Below are positions 18,004-25,423 of a DNA stretch of 64,000 nucleotides, in pieces; within the stretch, counting starts at the first letter, position 1; the number at the start of each line of letters is the position of its first letter. Source of the DNA: Geopsychrobacter electrodiphilus DSM 16401 (GTDB lineage: Bacteria; Desulfobacterota; Desulfuromonadia; Desulfuromonadales; Geopsychrobacteraceae); NCBI RefSeq assembly GCF_000384395.1, contig NZ_ARWE01000001.1:372001-436000 (forward strand). Direction: 5' to 3'. The position numbers were made by a program, and so were the translations under genes. The notes under the pieces were generated by a model. It saw only the letters and a list, made by a program, of their open reading frames with translations, was not told the origin of the DNA and did no database searches.

Positions 18004-18031
18004 CCAAATGACCAGGATGTTGGTCATTTGG
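18004..18031. promoter_or_regulatory. HipB operator O2 (perfect palindrome)
   Basis: CCAAATGACCA, 6-base spacer, TGGTCATTTGG: 11-bp perfect arms with the same AATGACCA-N6-TGGTCATT core as O1. Centres of O1 and O2 are 80 bp apart. Confidence 0.7.
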
Positions 18032-18063
18032 TAGAGGTTGTACCGGGATAAAAAGAGATAGAT

Positions 18064-18669
18064 CTATTTTATTGCTCGCTTGCGGGTACTCTCAAGGATG
18101 TCAGGCAAACTCCCCTTGGTCTGCAGATCGACAATCCAGCCGGTGCCGAAAGGAATGTCGCCGGGATCGGTGCGGACCCGATACTCGACCAAGGTCTTAT
18201 CCCCAGGCAGAGGGGTCAGCCGCCAATAACCGCTCGTGTCGCGGATGGTCTCCGCTGCTGACAGTTCCGGCCAGGGAATCAGTTGCCAGCCGATTTCGGC
18301 TTTATCCGCCGCGATCTGGTAAGTCATCTTCAGCCGGTAGCGTTTCTTTACCCCCATCGGCAGTCCCAGATAATAATCGAGACGTGCCACCTGTTGATCC
18401 GCGCCGCGGACAACCACCTTCTCAACGTTCGGCATAAAGTCTGGATAGGCCGAAAAATCGATCAAAACTTTGTAGATTTTGGCGAGCGGGGCGGCGATGA
18501 CGGCATGGGCGAGGAAGGTTTGGTAACCCTTAACCTCCTCCGGAACCTCCTTGACCAGGATCGTCCCCCCTTGCAGGGTCTGGAGTTCATCCGGGGTGAC
18601 CGTTGCGGCAAAAGCTGCCGGGGTGAGCAGGGCGAAAAAGAGCAGGAAGAGGAGCAGAGACGATTTCAT
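18064..18669 (-). CDS. Exported SRPBCC (START-like/Coq10-type) lipid-binding protein
   Basis: 201 residues with a cleavable signal peptide (MKSSLLLFLLFF, AFA cleavage motif near residue 22). The rest has the SRPBCC/polyketide-cyclase pattern: HAVIAAPLAKIYKVLIDFSAYPDFMPNV then YRLKMTYQI and a C-terminal helix TKGSLPDILESTRKRA. Such proteins bind hydrophobic ligands in a helix-grip cavity; a periplasmic location is predicted from the signal. The start at 18669 follows AAAGG and gives a normal signal peptide, unlike the open frame to 18717. Ligand unknown. Confidence 0.75.
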   Translation of the reverse strand: MKSSLLLFLLFFALLTPAAFAATVTPDELQTLQGGTILVKEVPEEVKGYQTFLAHAVIAAPLAKIYKVLIDFSAYPDFMPNVEKVVVRGADQQVARLDYYLGLPMGVKKRYRLKMTYQIAADKAEIGWQLIPWPELSAAETIRDTSGYWRLTPLPGDKTLVEYRVRTDPGDIPFGTGWIVDLQTKGSLPDILESTRKRAIK

Positions 18670-18974
18670 CACAAACCTTTCAGCAGGGCATGCGTAAGGC
18701 AGCGCAGACGTCTTCACCCTACTCCAGATCCCCGCAAATCGTCTATACGATCACCGGTCTTTAGATCCTGAAGTGCATGGGGGCCACTGTTATCTCTTTA
18801 CCTACCAGGAGACTATCGGACAAAGCTTTTTGATGGGCCATATTCTTGCCCTTCCCAGCAGTTATTATTCAGAATTGAGCATCCCGTAATAGTCGTTTCA
18901 CCCCGCAGGTTAACATCAGATTCCTTCAGCCCTCTGCAGAACCGGCGTTGGTATTATTTCGCGCCAGGTCTACT
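18670..18974. other. Intergenic, nothing recognised
   Basis: About 300 bases between the SRPBCC gene and the end of the thioesterase gene, without an open frame that looks coding. Confidence 0.4.
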
Positions 18975-19352
18975 CTATTTGGCCGGCACATGGTTGGTGG
19001 TCACATCGGCAATCAAGCGGTCTTTTTTGCCGTAGATGATGGTTCGCACGACATTGACCTTTTTTCCCTTCTTGACGTAGGTCGCGACGGCTTTGAATGT
19101 TCCCTCCTTCTGGTTGCTGACAAAGTTCGCGTTCAGGGTAATGGCAAGCGGGAATCCCGCCATGCCTTCGGTGGGACGGGAGGATGGTCCCATGACCAAT
19201 AGAGTGGCGGTGATATCCGCAAACCACAGGATTGCACCGGCATTGACCACGCCATAGGGATTTAGTACCCCGGCCAGAATCGGCATTTCTGAAATGACCT
19301 GCTCGGGGGTTTGCTCCACGACCTCGAATGCGATTTTCCCTTCAATTTTCAT
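18975..19352 (-). CDS. PaaI-like hotdog-fold thioesterase
   Basis: 125 residues with the hotdog thioesterase pattern: the helix motif GVVNAGAILWFADITATLL (around residues 34-52) that usually carries the catalytic Asp/Glu, then ITLNANFVSNQKEGT and a final beta strand. Hydrolyses acyl-CoA in better known relatives. The upstream gene on this strand is the truncated cupin-like gene, and beyond it lies an AraC-type operator. It may belong to the same regulon as the ADH/AKR operon. Confidence 0.75.
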   Translation of the reverse strand: MKIEGKIAFEVVEQTPEQVISEMPILAGVLNPYGVVNAGAILWFADITATLLVMGPSSRPTEGMAGFPLAITLNANFVSNQKEGTFKAVATYVKKGKKVNVVRTIIYGKKDRLIADVTTNHVPAK

Positions 19353-19432
19353 CCGTATTTCTCCGTCTTTCGTAGGGTAATTGTCTGGTTAATGCCCATG
19401 AGGCTGGCACGAGCCTGTCGTGCCGGTCAAAA

Positions 19433-19633
19433 TCATGGCAGATGCGATGCCGGTATGCACCTTCCACCAACATGTTTAAACTCCGGAATGAGCAAGCGCA
19501 TGGAAATGAGGCTGCCGATCCCGCAAATTGCAATCACCCAGCCCATCGGCCAGGGCGTACCGTTGAATTTGTCCCTGGTGAATTTTTCGCCGCTGGGAAA
19601 AATAACACTCTTGCTCAGGTTGTTGGCATTCAT
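19433..19633 (-). pseudogene. Truncated cupin-like gene (N-terminus only)
   Basis: It starts correctly (GGGAGAT 5 bases before ATG 19633), and the first 27 residues (SVIFPSGEKFTRDKFNGTPW) look like the N-terminus of small cupin proteins that accompany aldehyde/ketone reductases. From residue 28 the frame instead gives a hydrophobic stretch (GWVIAICGIGSLISM) and ends after 66 residues without the cupin barrel. Either a deletion has fused it to other sequence, or it is a small membrane protein. Seventy bases upstream lies operator O3. Confidence 0.45.
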
Positions 19634-19701
19634 ACCTTATCTCCCTGATCCCTCCTTAATGACCCTGTTAGACTACGCAGGAAAGGCTGAGGGCGGGTAG
19701 T

Positions 19702-19728
19702 CCGATCCTGCCAGATTCTTGCCTGATC
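19702..19728. promoter_or_regulatory. Predicted AraC-family operator O3
   Basis: CCGATCCTG, 3 bases, GATTCTTGCCTGATC. Matches O1 at 10559-10585 at 23 of 27 positions. It lies in the divergent region between the cupin-like gene and the AraC-type regulator, so it may control both. Confidence 0.65.
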
Positions 19729-19812
19729 TTCTGATTTACTGGATTGGGGTTGTAACCCAAAGCCGGGATGGTTAGTATTGAATTGTAAAAATCGACGCGA
19801 AAATAGGACCTT

Positions 19813-20742
19813 ATGGAAGAAAATCAAAATGCCCGTACCGAATTTGCGATAAAGGAGCTGGGTAAGAGAATTGCCCGAAGGACCGAGCAGGGGGAGTTGC
19901 ACACCTCGGCCGTTCCGGGCTTGTCGCTGTTCCGTCGTGATGAGCCGACTGAGCCCATGACCGGCATGTACCTGCCGAGCATCTGTCTGGTCGCCCAGGG
20001 GGCCAAGCGTGTCCTGCTTGGCGATGATACCTACGTGTACGACTCACAACATTACCTGATCACCTCCCTGCATCTGCCGACGGTGGTGCAGATTGTCGAC
20101 GCGAGTCCGGGGAAACCTTACCTGGGGCTCAGGCTGACTTTTGATCTGCGTGAGATTGCCCAGCTCATGGCCGACAGCCACCTCCCGCCGCCGCGCACCC
20201 AGCAGTCGAGCCGCGGTATGGCGACCGGTAAAGTGACGCTGCCGCTGGTGAATGCCTTTCTGCGTTTGATCGACCTGCTTGGCGAAGAAGAGGACATTCC
20301 AATCCTCGCGCCTATTATCCAGCGCGAAATTATCTACCGGCTGCTGACGGGCGATCAGGGCACGCGTCTGCGCCAGATTGCGGCGACGGGGAGTCAGAGC
20401 CATCAGATCGCCAAGGCTCTCGACTGGCTGAAGGGGAACTTTACCCAGTCTCTGCGTATCGATGATCTTGCGGCACAGGCGCGTATGAGCACCTCAACCT
20501 TCCATCATCACTTCCGTGCCATGACCGCCTTAAGTCCTCTGCAGTACCAGAAGCAGCTGCGCCTGCAGGAAGCCCGACGCCTGATGCTGGCGGACCACCT
20601 GGACGCGGCTACCGCAGCGTTTCAGGTGGGCTACGAAAGCCCGTCCCAGTTCAGCCGTGAATACGGCCGCCTGTTCGGTGCGCCACCCGTACGGGATGTC
20701 ACAAGTTTGCGCCAGCTGGCGGTCAGCACCACCGGGGAATAG
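19813..20742 (+). CDS. AraC-family transcriptional regulator (YqhC-like)
   Basis: 309 residues. The N-terminal half (about 20-190, with TGMYLPSICLVAQGAKRVLLG) matches the AraC_N domain of YqhC-type regulators. The C-terminal AraC/XylS double helix-turn-helix is at about 205-300 (IDDLAAQARMSTSTFHHHFR, then VGYESPSQFSREYGRLFG). YqhC controls aldehyde reductase genes in E. coli. The shared operator in front of the AKR/ADH operon 9 kb away supports the same role here. The start ATG at 19813 is preceded by GGACC only, so initiation is probably weak. Confidence 0.88.
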   Translation: MEENQNARTEFAIKELGKRIARRTEQGELHTSAVPGLSLFRRDEPTEPMTGMYLPSICLVAQGAKRVLLGDDTYVYDSQHYLITSLHLPTVVQIVDASPGKPYLGLRLTFDLREIAQLMADSHLPPPRTQQSSRGMATGKVTLPLVNAFLRLIDLLGEEEDIPILAPIIQREIIYRLLTGDQGTRLRQIAATGSQSHQIAKALDWLKGNFTQSLRIDDLAAQARMSTSTFHHHFRAMTALSPLQYQKQLRLQEARRLMLADHLDAATAAFQVGYESPSQFSREYGRLFGAPPVRDVTSLRQLAVSTTGE

Positions 20743-20810
20743 AGGCTTATTGCGGTGAGGGGAGCAATGGCCCCTTGGCGGCGGCGCAGATTTCTGTATA
20801 ATCCCTCTCC

Positions 20811-22052
20811 ATGATAACACTCATTATTTTTCTCTACCTGGCCGTTCTCGCCTGCAGCTGCTGGCTGCACTTGCTCAATAACCGCCATCTCCACCAGCAT
20901 GGTCAGCGGGTCCCGGCGGAGTTCGAAGGGGCGATCGATCCCGAAGTTCTGGCCAAATCCTCGGCGTATACCCTGGTCAAAGGGCGGGTCACGCTGGTGC
21001 AGACCCTCTTTGACAGTGGGCTGACGCTGCTCTTCGTCTATGGTGGCCTGCTGGTCTGGTACGACGGCTGGCTGGCCGCTTATACGCTGAGTTTCATCTC
21101 GGCCGGACTTATCTTCTTCGTGGTTTTGAGTCTGGCGAAGATGCTGCTCGATCTCCCCTTCGACCTCTATAACCATTTCAAGGTCGAAAGCCGCTTCGGC
21201 TTCAACCGGATGAGTTTTAAACTCTGGTGTGTCGATCTGTTGAAATCGTTGCTGCTATCCACGCTGTTCTTTATTTTGCTCGGCTCGGCCGCGTTCTGGC
21301 TGATTCAAGCGGCTCCGGCCAGCTGGTGGTTGTGGGTCTGGGGGTTGGTGGTCGGCTTCAGCCTGTTGATGATGGTTATCTCCCCATACGTGATTGAACC
21401 GCTCTTTTTCAAGTTCGAGCCGCTTAAGGTTGAGGGGCTTGAAGAGAATATCCGTGAGATGATGGGCAAGGCGGGCCTGTCGGTGAGCAAGGTGCTGCAA
21501 GTCGATGCGTCAAAGCGCAGCGGCCATTCCAACGCCTACTTCACCGGCATCGGCAAGCAGAAGCGCGTGGTGCTCTTCGACACCCTGTTGGCGCAACTGT
21601 CGCCGCCGGAGATCCTGGCGGTGCTGGCTCACGAGCTGGGACACATGAAGAAGAAGCATATTCTGAAACGGATGCTCCTGATGGCCGGGATCGCGCTCTT
21701 TTACTGCTGGCTGGCGCATGCCCTCATCGATTGGCCGGCACTCCCCCTGCTGGTTGGAATCTCTTCTGCCAGTTTCTACGCGCGGCTGGTGATCCTTTTC
21801 TTCCTCTCCGGGATTCTGACCTTTCCCCTGACGCCGCTCTTCAGCAGTCTGTCTCGCCGCGATGAGTACGCAGCCGATCGCTTTGCCTGCGCGCTGCACG
21901 GCAATTCCGAAGATCTGGCGACGGCCCTGATCAAGATGAGCAAGGAAAATCTCGCAAACCTGTATCCCCATCCCAGCTACGCGCGTTTCTACTATTCGCA
22001 CCCGCCGGTGGTGGAGCGGGTGCGAAGTTTGCGGAGCAGGGATAAGGGATGA
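20811..22052 (+). CDS. M48-family membrane zinc metalloprotease (Ste24/CAAX-protease-like)
   Basis: 413 residues, integral membrane protease. Zinc site HELGHMKKKH (HExxH at about 281-285) with the third ligand Glu in DEYAADRFAC (about 345-354). Several hydrophobic segments flank it, and the N-terminal CAAX-prenyl-protease region spans about 30-210 (FNRMSFKLWCVD). This is the bacterial Ste24 branch rather than HtpX, judged by length and the extended N-terminus. The physiological substrate is unknown; roles in membrane protein quality control are known for relatives. Monocistronic. Confidence 0.87.
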   Translation: MITLIIFLYLAVLACSCWLHLLNNRHLHQHGQRVPAEFEGAIDPEVLAKSSAYTLVKGRVTLVQTLFDSGLTLLFVYGGLLVWYDGWLAAYTLSFISAGLIFFVVLSLAKMLLDLPFDLYNHFKVESRFGFNRMSFKLWCVDLLKSLLLSTLFFILLGSAAFWLIQAAPASWWLWVWGLVVGFSLLMMVISPYVIEPLFFKFEPLKVEGLEENIREMMGKAGLSVSKVLQVDASKRSGHSNAYFTGIGKQKRVVLFDTLLAQLSPPEILAVLAHELGHMKKKHILKRMLLMAGIALFYCWLAHALIDWPALPLLVGISSASFYARLVILFFLSGILTFPLTPLFSSLSRRDEYAADRFACALHGNSEDLATALIKMSKENLANLYPHPSYARFYYSHPPVVERVRSLRSRDKG

Positions 22053-22192
22053 GCAAACTTCGCACCTTCTTTCATCTCATGGAGCGTCTGCCTGAAATTT
22101 TCAGGTTCTGTCCATTCTGCACTGTTTAATGCTTCCCACTTTGTGGAAAGCAGCTTTGCGATCAGCGGATCTCCTTGCTTCTCCTCGCTCAT
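21992..22192 (-). CDS. Possible small protein, unidentified
   Basis: 66 codons from ATG 22192 (MSEEKQGDPLIAKLL...). The composition looks protein-like over the first 47 residues, and the rest overlaps the 3' end of the protease gene on the other strand. An AAGGAGGGG sequence exists upstream but is about 25 bases from the ATG, too far for normal use. No family recognised. Confidence 0.25.
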   Translation of the reverse strand: MSEEKQGDPLIAKLLSTKWEALNSAEWTEPENFRQTLHEMKEGAKFAHPLSLLRKLRTRSTTGGCE

Positions 22193-22232
22193 GGCTGCCG
22201 ACCAGCTAATCGATAGTTCCCCTCCTTAAGGA

Positions 22233-23414
22233 TTATGGCCAGGATATGGTCACCGGGTTTGAAACACTTCGGGCGTAATTACTTGTGCCGCTGTAGATTC
22301 GGGTTTGCATCTGCCAGCTCACGGTTGTGGCTGATGTGAGTTGGCCCGTTAGACCGATCTGCTGAACCAGGCTGGCGGACAGTGTGACCTGGGAGACTCC
22401 CGGCAAGACCCGACCATAAAAGATGGCATTGCCACTGGCATCGGAGAAGTAGACCCGATATTGATCGAAGGTATCAGCAGGCTCTGCCCAGGACAGGGTA
22501 AGACTGCCGTCAAGATTCCATTGGGAGGCCATACTTGTCGCCGTGACAGGGATGAGTGAGGTCTGGCCTGGAAAATTTACAGTGTAATTAAAAGGTGAAC
22601 CTGTCGCGGGCTGAACGGTAAATGTCCATGTTCCGGGAGTAATACTCAGGTGATTGGACAGGTCGAAAATATAACCGGAGTCACCACTTGTCGCTATCGA
22701 TTCGAATTGGGTGGTTGCTCCGTTCCATGCGGCAATCGTATAGGTCGCTGAGTAGAATTGCGCAGGGGTTACTGGAAAAATCTGCGTTGTATTCGGGTCG
22801 AAAAGCTCAACACTCTGAATGTCCGTTGCCTGGATCATCTGCCCGTTATTTCGCAAATCGATAAACGCGCGATGCTGGTCTGCGGTGGGATCTTCAAAGG
22901 TTCGGTATTGCAGGTACGTTACAGTGGTCGCCGAAATGCTTGATAGATTCGGTGAGGATGTGAGGGTGTAGGCTCCGGTTGTTGCGGGATCGAAAGAGCT
23001 GACAGCGATCACGTAAGTCCCTGCGGCCAGAGCCGGTAAAACAAGCTGCGTGTCCCTGGTCACCGGGTCGATGTTGATATCCGCACTAATGAGATGATTG
23101 ATCCAGTTGTTCATATTGGGCTCATTGAGTGCGCTTCCCTGCAGGAGAACCAGCACAGTATCAAAGGCTGATGAATCCAAATGGATAAGCAGGTCGGTCG
23201 TGCTGGGAATTGTGAGTTTATAGAGATCGAAGTAATAGCCATCTGCATCTGAAATATCACTCGTAGCCAGAGAGCCAAAGACCGTTGCATCTGAAGAAAT
23301 CGGTGTTGATGGCCATACAAAATCACCCCCGCCGCCGCCACCACAACCAAAGAGAGAAAAAATAGTTAGCAAGAATATCCATCGTAACCTTTTCAAAAAT
23401 TTCGACATTTTCAT
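22233..23414 (-). CDS. Lipoprotein with PPC-like N-terminal domain
   Basis: 393 residues. Signal peptide with lipobox SLFGC followed by six Gly, the same style as the lipoprotein at 12139-13524. Residues about 45-150 (DADGYYFDLYKLTIPSTTDL, then LPALAAGTYVIAVSSFD) match the pre-peptidase C-terminal (PPC) beta-sandwich of secreted proteins. The remainder is beta-rich with a fibronectin-like end (TLSWAEPADTFDQYRVYF). AAAGGGGAC precedes the ATG at 23414. A GEMM-like riboswitch lies about 230 bases upstream on the same strand, pointing to control by a cyclic dinucleotide. Function unknown; surface-located. Confidence 0.72.
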   Translation of the reverse strand: MKMSKFLKRLRWIFLLTIFSLFGCGGGGGGDFVWPSTPISSDATVFGSLATSDISDADGYYFDLYKLTIPSTTDLLIHLDSSAFDTVLVLLQGSALNEPNMNNWINHLISADINIDPVTRDTQLVLPALAAGTYVIAVSSFDPATTGAYTLTSSPNLSSISATTVTYLQYRTFEDPTADQHRAFIDLRNNGQMIQATDIQSVELFDPNTTQIFPVTPAQFYSATYTIAAWNGATTQFESIATSGDSGYIFDLSNHLSITPGTWTFTVQPATGSPFNYTVNFPGQTSLIPVTATSMASQWNLDGSLTLSWAEPADTFDQYRVYFSDASGNAIFYGRVLPGVSQVTLSASLVQQIGLTGQLTSATTVSWQMQTRIYSGTSNYARSVSNPVTISWP

Positions 23415-23647
23415 GGTGTCCCCTTTCGGATCGGCTAGGTTGAATATCTGTTGCGGGTGGAAGTTCCCCCTGAAAGTATTTGAGTTTTAACTCTGCGTCA
23501 TTTCTGTCGCAGGTCATTGTGTGGCGGACAAAGAAGGTATAAAAAACAAGGCTAAAGGGGGAATAATGATCCAACTGGCATCGAACCCCCTTCCGACTTT
23601 GCGAGGAAAGCCACCTCAGACAAAAAAAGCCGGGCGCCAAAGATAAA

Positions 23648-23748
23648 ATCATCCTTCGGTAGCTCAGCCGTCTTGTCGTAGTTTTTGAAGTAAAGACCCG
23701 CCGCTTTCCGTTCCCCCCTCACGGGAAGTTAGGCTTTTCGGGATTGCA
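23648..23748 (-). ncRNA. Probable GEMM-I (cyclic di-GMP/cGAMP) riboswitch
   Basis: Minus-strand reading shows the GEMM architecture: outer P1 AATCC/GGAT, a first hairpin closed by a GNRA tetraloop (TTCCC-GTGA-GGGGGG), the conserved linker ACGGAAAGC (consensus ACGCAAAGC), then the second hairpin CGGGTCT ... AGACGGCTGAGCTACCG (consensus GCCGGGTTACCG). It is followed by GCGCCCGGCTTTTTTTG, which may be part of the expression platform. The next gene on this strand is the PPC-like lipoprotein. Identified by eye from consensus features. Confidence 0.6.
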
Positions 23749-23979
23749 GTACTTTTGTTAGGATTTGTAGCAGGCGTTGTTGAGCTGTCAAGTCAACTTC
23801 TTAACTGTGTACAAAAATTAATTACTATTGGCACATAAGGTTGGTTTGTTCATTTAGGGCAGCGCAACGGCAGGGTGTGTGTTTATGGGTGATTTTGCTG
23901 GATCTTCAGACGTCACAGGCGGGATGGATCAGAGATGTGTCGGTCTGCGTTGTTTCTGGCTTAGTCATGCCCTCCTGGT

Positions 23980-25200
23980 TTAGGGCTCATAGGCCTGGGC
24001 GATGCCCGCGCCTGAGGTTTCGCGGTAGAGGGCCGGTAGTGCCTGGCCGGTCTCTTTCATGACCCGGACGATGGTGTCGAAGGAGACCTTGTGCTGGCCG
24101 TCGGATAAAAGGGCAAAGTGACAGCAGCTGAGGGCACGCGAGGCGGCATGGGCGTTGCGCTCGATGCAGGGTATCTGCACCAGCCCGCCGACCGGATCGC
24201 AGGTCAGGCCGAGGTGATGTTCCAGCCCCATCTCGGCGGCGTATTCGATCTGGGCCAGCGAGCCGCCATGCAGCCTGGTCGCCGCCGCCGCCGCCATGGC
24301 ACAGGCGGTGCCGATCTCCCCCTGACAGCCGACCTCGGCGCCGGAGATAGAGGCGTTGGTCTTGACCAGATTGCCGATCAGACCGGCAACTGCCAGGGCG
24401 TGCAGAATATCCTGCCGACTGCAGTCGAGGCTCTCATCCAGATAATGCAGCACCGAGGGGAGCACCCCGCAGGAGCCGCAGGTTGGAGCGGTGACGATGG
24501 TTCCACCGCAGGCGTTCTCTTCGGCGACCGCGTAGGCGTAGGCGCAGAGCAGCCCGTTCTGTTTCAGATGTGGACCGAAGAGCGAGGCCTTGCGATAGAA
24601 GGATCGCGCCTTGCGCGCCAGGCCCAGGCCGCCGGGAAGGGCGCCCTCCTGCTGCAGACCGCGCGTGATGGAGAGCTGCATCGCCGCCCAGATCTGATCC
24701 AGATACTCTTCAATTCCATCCCCCTCGCAGGCCTGAACATAATCAACGAGCGAGGTTCCCTGTTTTTCACACTGATTTAGAATTGCGGCCAGTAAGGTGA
24801 GGGTATAAACCGGCTGGGTTGTCTGGGTAATCGGTCCGCTCTGATCGAGCAGCGCGCCGCCGCCGACGCTGTAGACCTCCCAGCTTGCAAGCACATCTCC
24901 GGTTGCCGAAAGGCTCTCAAAACGCATGCCGTTGGGGTGCAGCGCGAGTTGCTGCTCGGGAGACCAGACAATCTCCAGAGGCCGGGGAGAGAAGCTTTCA
25001 TTCAGAGCCTGATCGGTCAGATGACCGCGACCGGTGGCGGCCAGGCTGCTGAACAGGGTCACACGGTAGCCGGGCGCATTGGGCTGACGCTTGAGAAAAA
25101 GCTGCGCGGCGGTCCGTGGTGCCATGGTGTGGCTGCTCGAAGGGCCCTGGCCGATACGATAAAGCTGGCGGATCGATTCCATCGTGGTCATTTCGGTCAT
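23980..25200 (-). CDS. sdaA: L-serine ammonia-lyase (iron-sulfur serine dehydratase)
   Basis: Converts L-serine to pyruvate and ammonia using a [4Fe-4S] cluster. 406-residue single-chain enzyme: beta-domain with GPSSSHTMAP (about 18-27) and a C-terminal alpha domain. The candidate cluster cysteines are in TAPTCGSCGVLPS (about 237-249), CQGEIG and LTCDPVGGLVQIPC. The next gene on the same strand upstream is the radical SAM gene, 220 bp away. The start at 25200 is preceded only by AAAGG; an in-frame ATG at 25188 is an alternative. Confidence 0.92.
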   Translation of the reverse strand: MTEMTTMESIRQLYRIGQGPSSSHTMAPRTAAQLFLKRQPNAPGYRVTLFSSLAATGRGHLTDQALNESFSPRPLEIVWSPEQQLALHPNGMRFESLSATGDVLASWEVYSVGGGALLDQSGPITQTTQPVYTLTLLAAILNQCEKQGTSLVDYVQACEGDGIEEYLDQIWAAMQLSITRGLQQEGALPGGLGLARKARSFYRKASLFGPHLKQNGLLCAYAYAVAEENACGGTIVTAPTCGSCGVLPSVLHYLDESLDCSRQDILHALAVAGLIGNLVKTNASISGAEVGCQGEIGTACAMAAAAATRLHGGSLAQIEYAAEMGLEHHLGLTCDPVGGLVQIPCIERNAHAASRALSCCHFALLSDGQHKVSFDTIVRVMKETGQALPALYRETSGAGIAQAYEP

Positions 25201-25264
25201 CCTTTAAAGGTGAATGCCTCACTGACACTATACCTCATCTCACTGCAGGCGGGTTTCTGGGGCC

Positions 25265-25384
25265 CTATCCCAGATCTTGCGTGTCGCGCAGCTTGCGGTA
25301 GAGCGAAAACAACATTGCACCGATCAAAAGGACCCCCAACCCGAGCACGGCCAGTGGCTGAACTCTCTCCAGGGGGAATAATCT
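25265..25384 (-). other. Short hydrophobic open stretch, possible small membrane protein or gene end
   Basis: Reads VQPLAVLGLGVLLIGAML then FSLYRKLRDTQDLG and stop: one membrane helix with a positively charged tail. No ATG start; GTG or CTG would be needed, with GGAGAG about 20 bases before the GTG. Could be a small membrane peptide or the end of a lost gene. Confidence 0.25.
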
Positions 25385-25423
25385 TCAGATCATGGGACGT
25401 CCTGAATTTAAGCCCTGTTCGGA

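Noticed and set aside
24118-24780. 220-codon plus-strand open frame
   Set aside because: Antisense of sdaA with no ribosome site or family resemblance.
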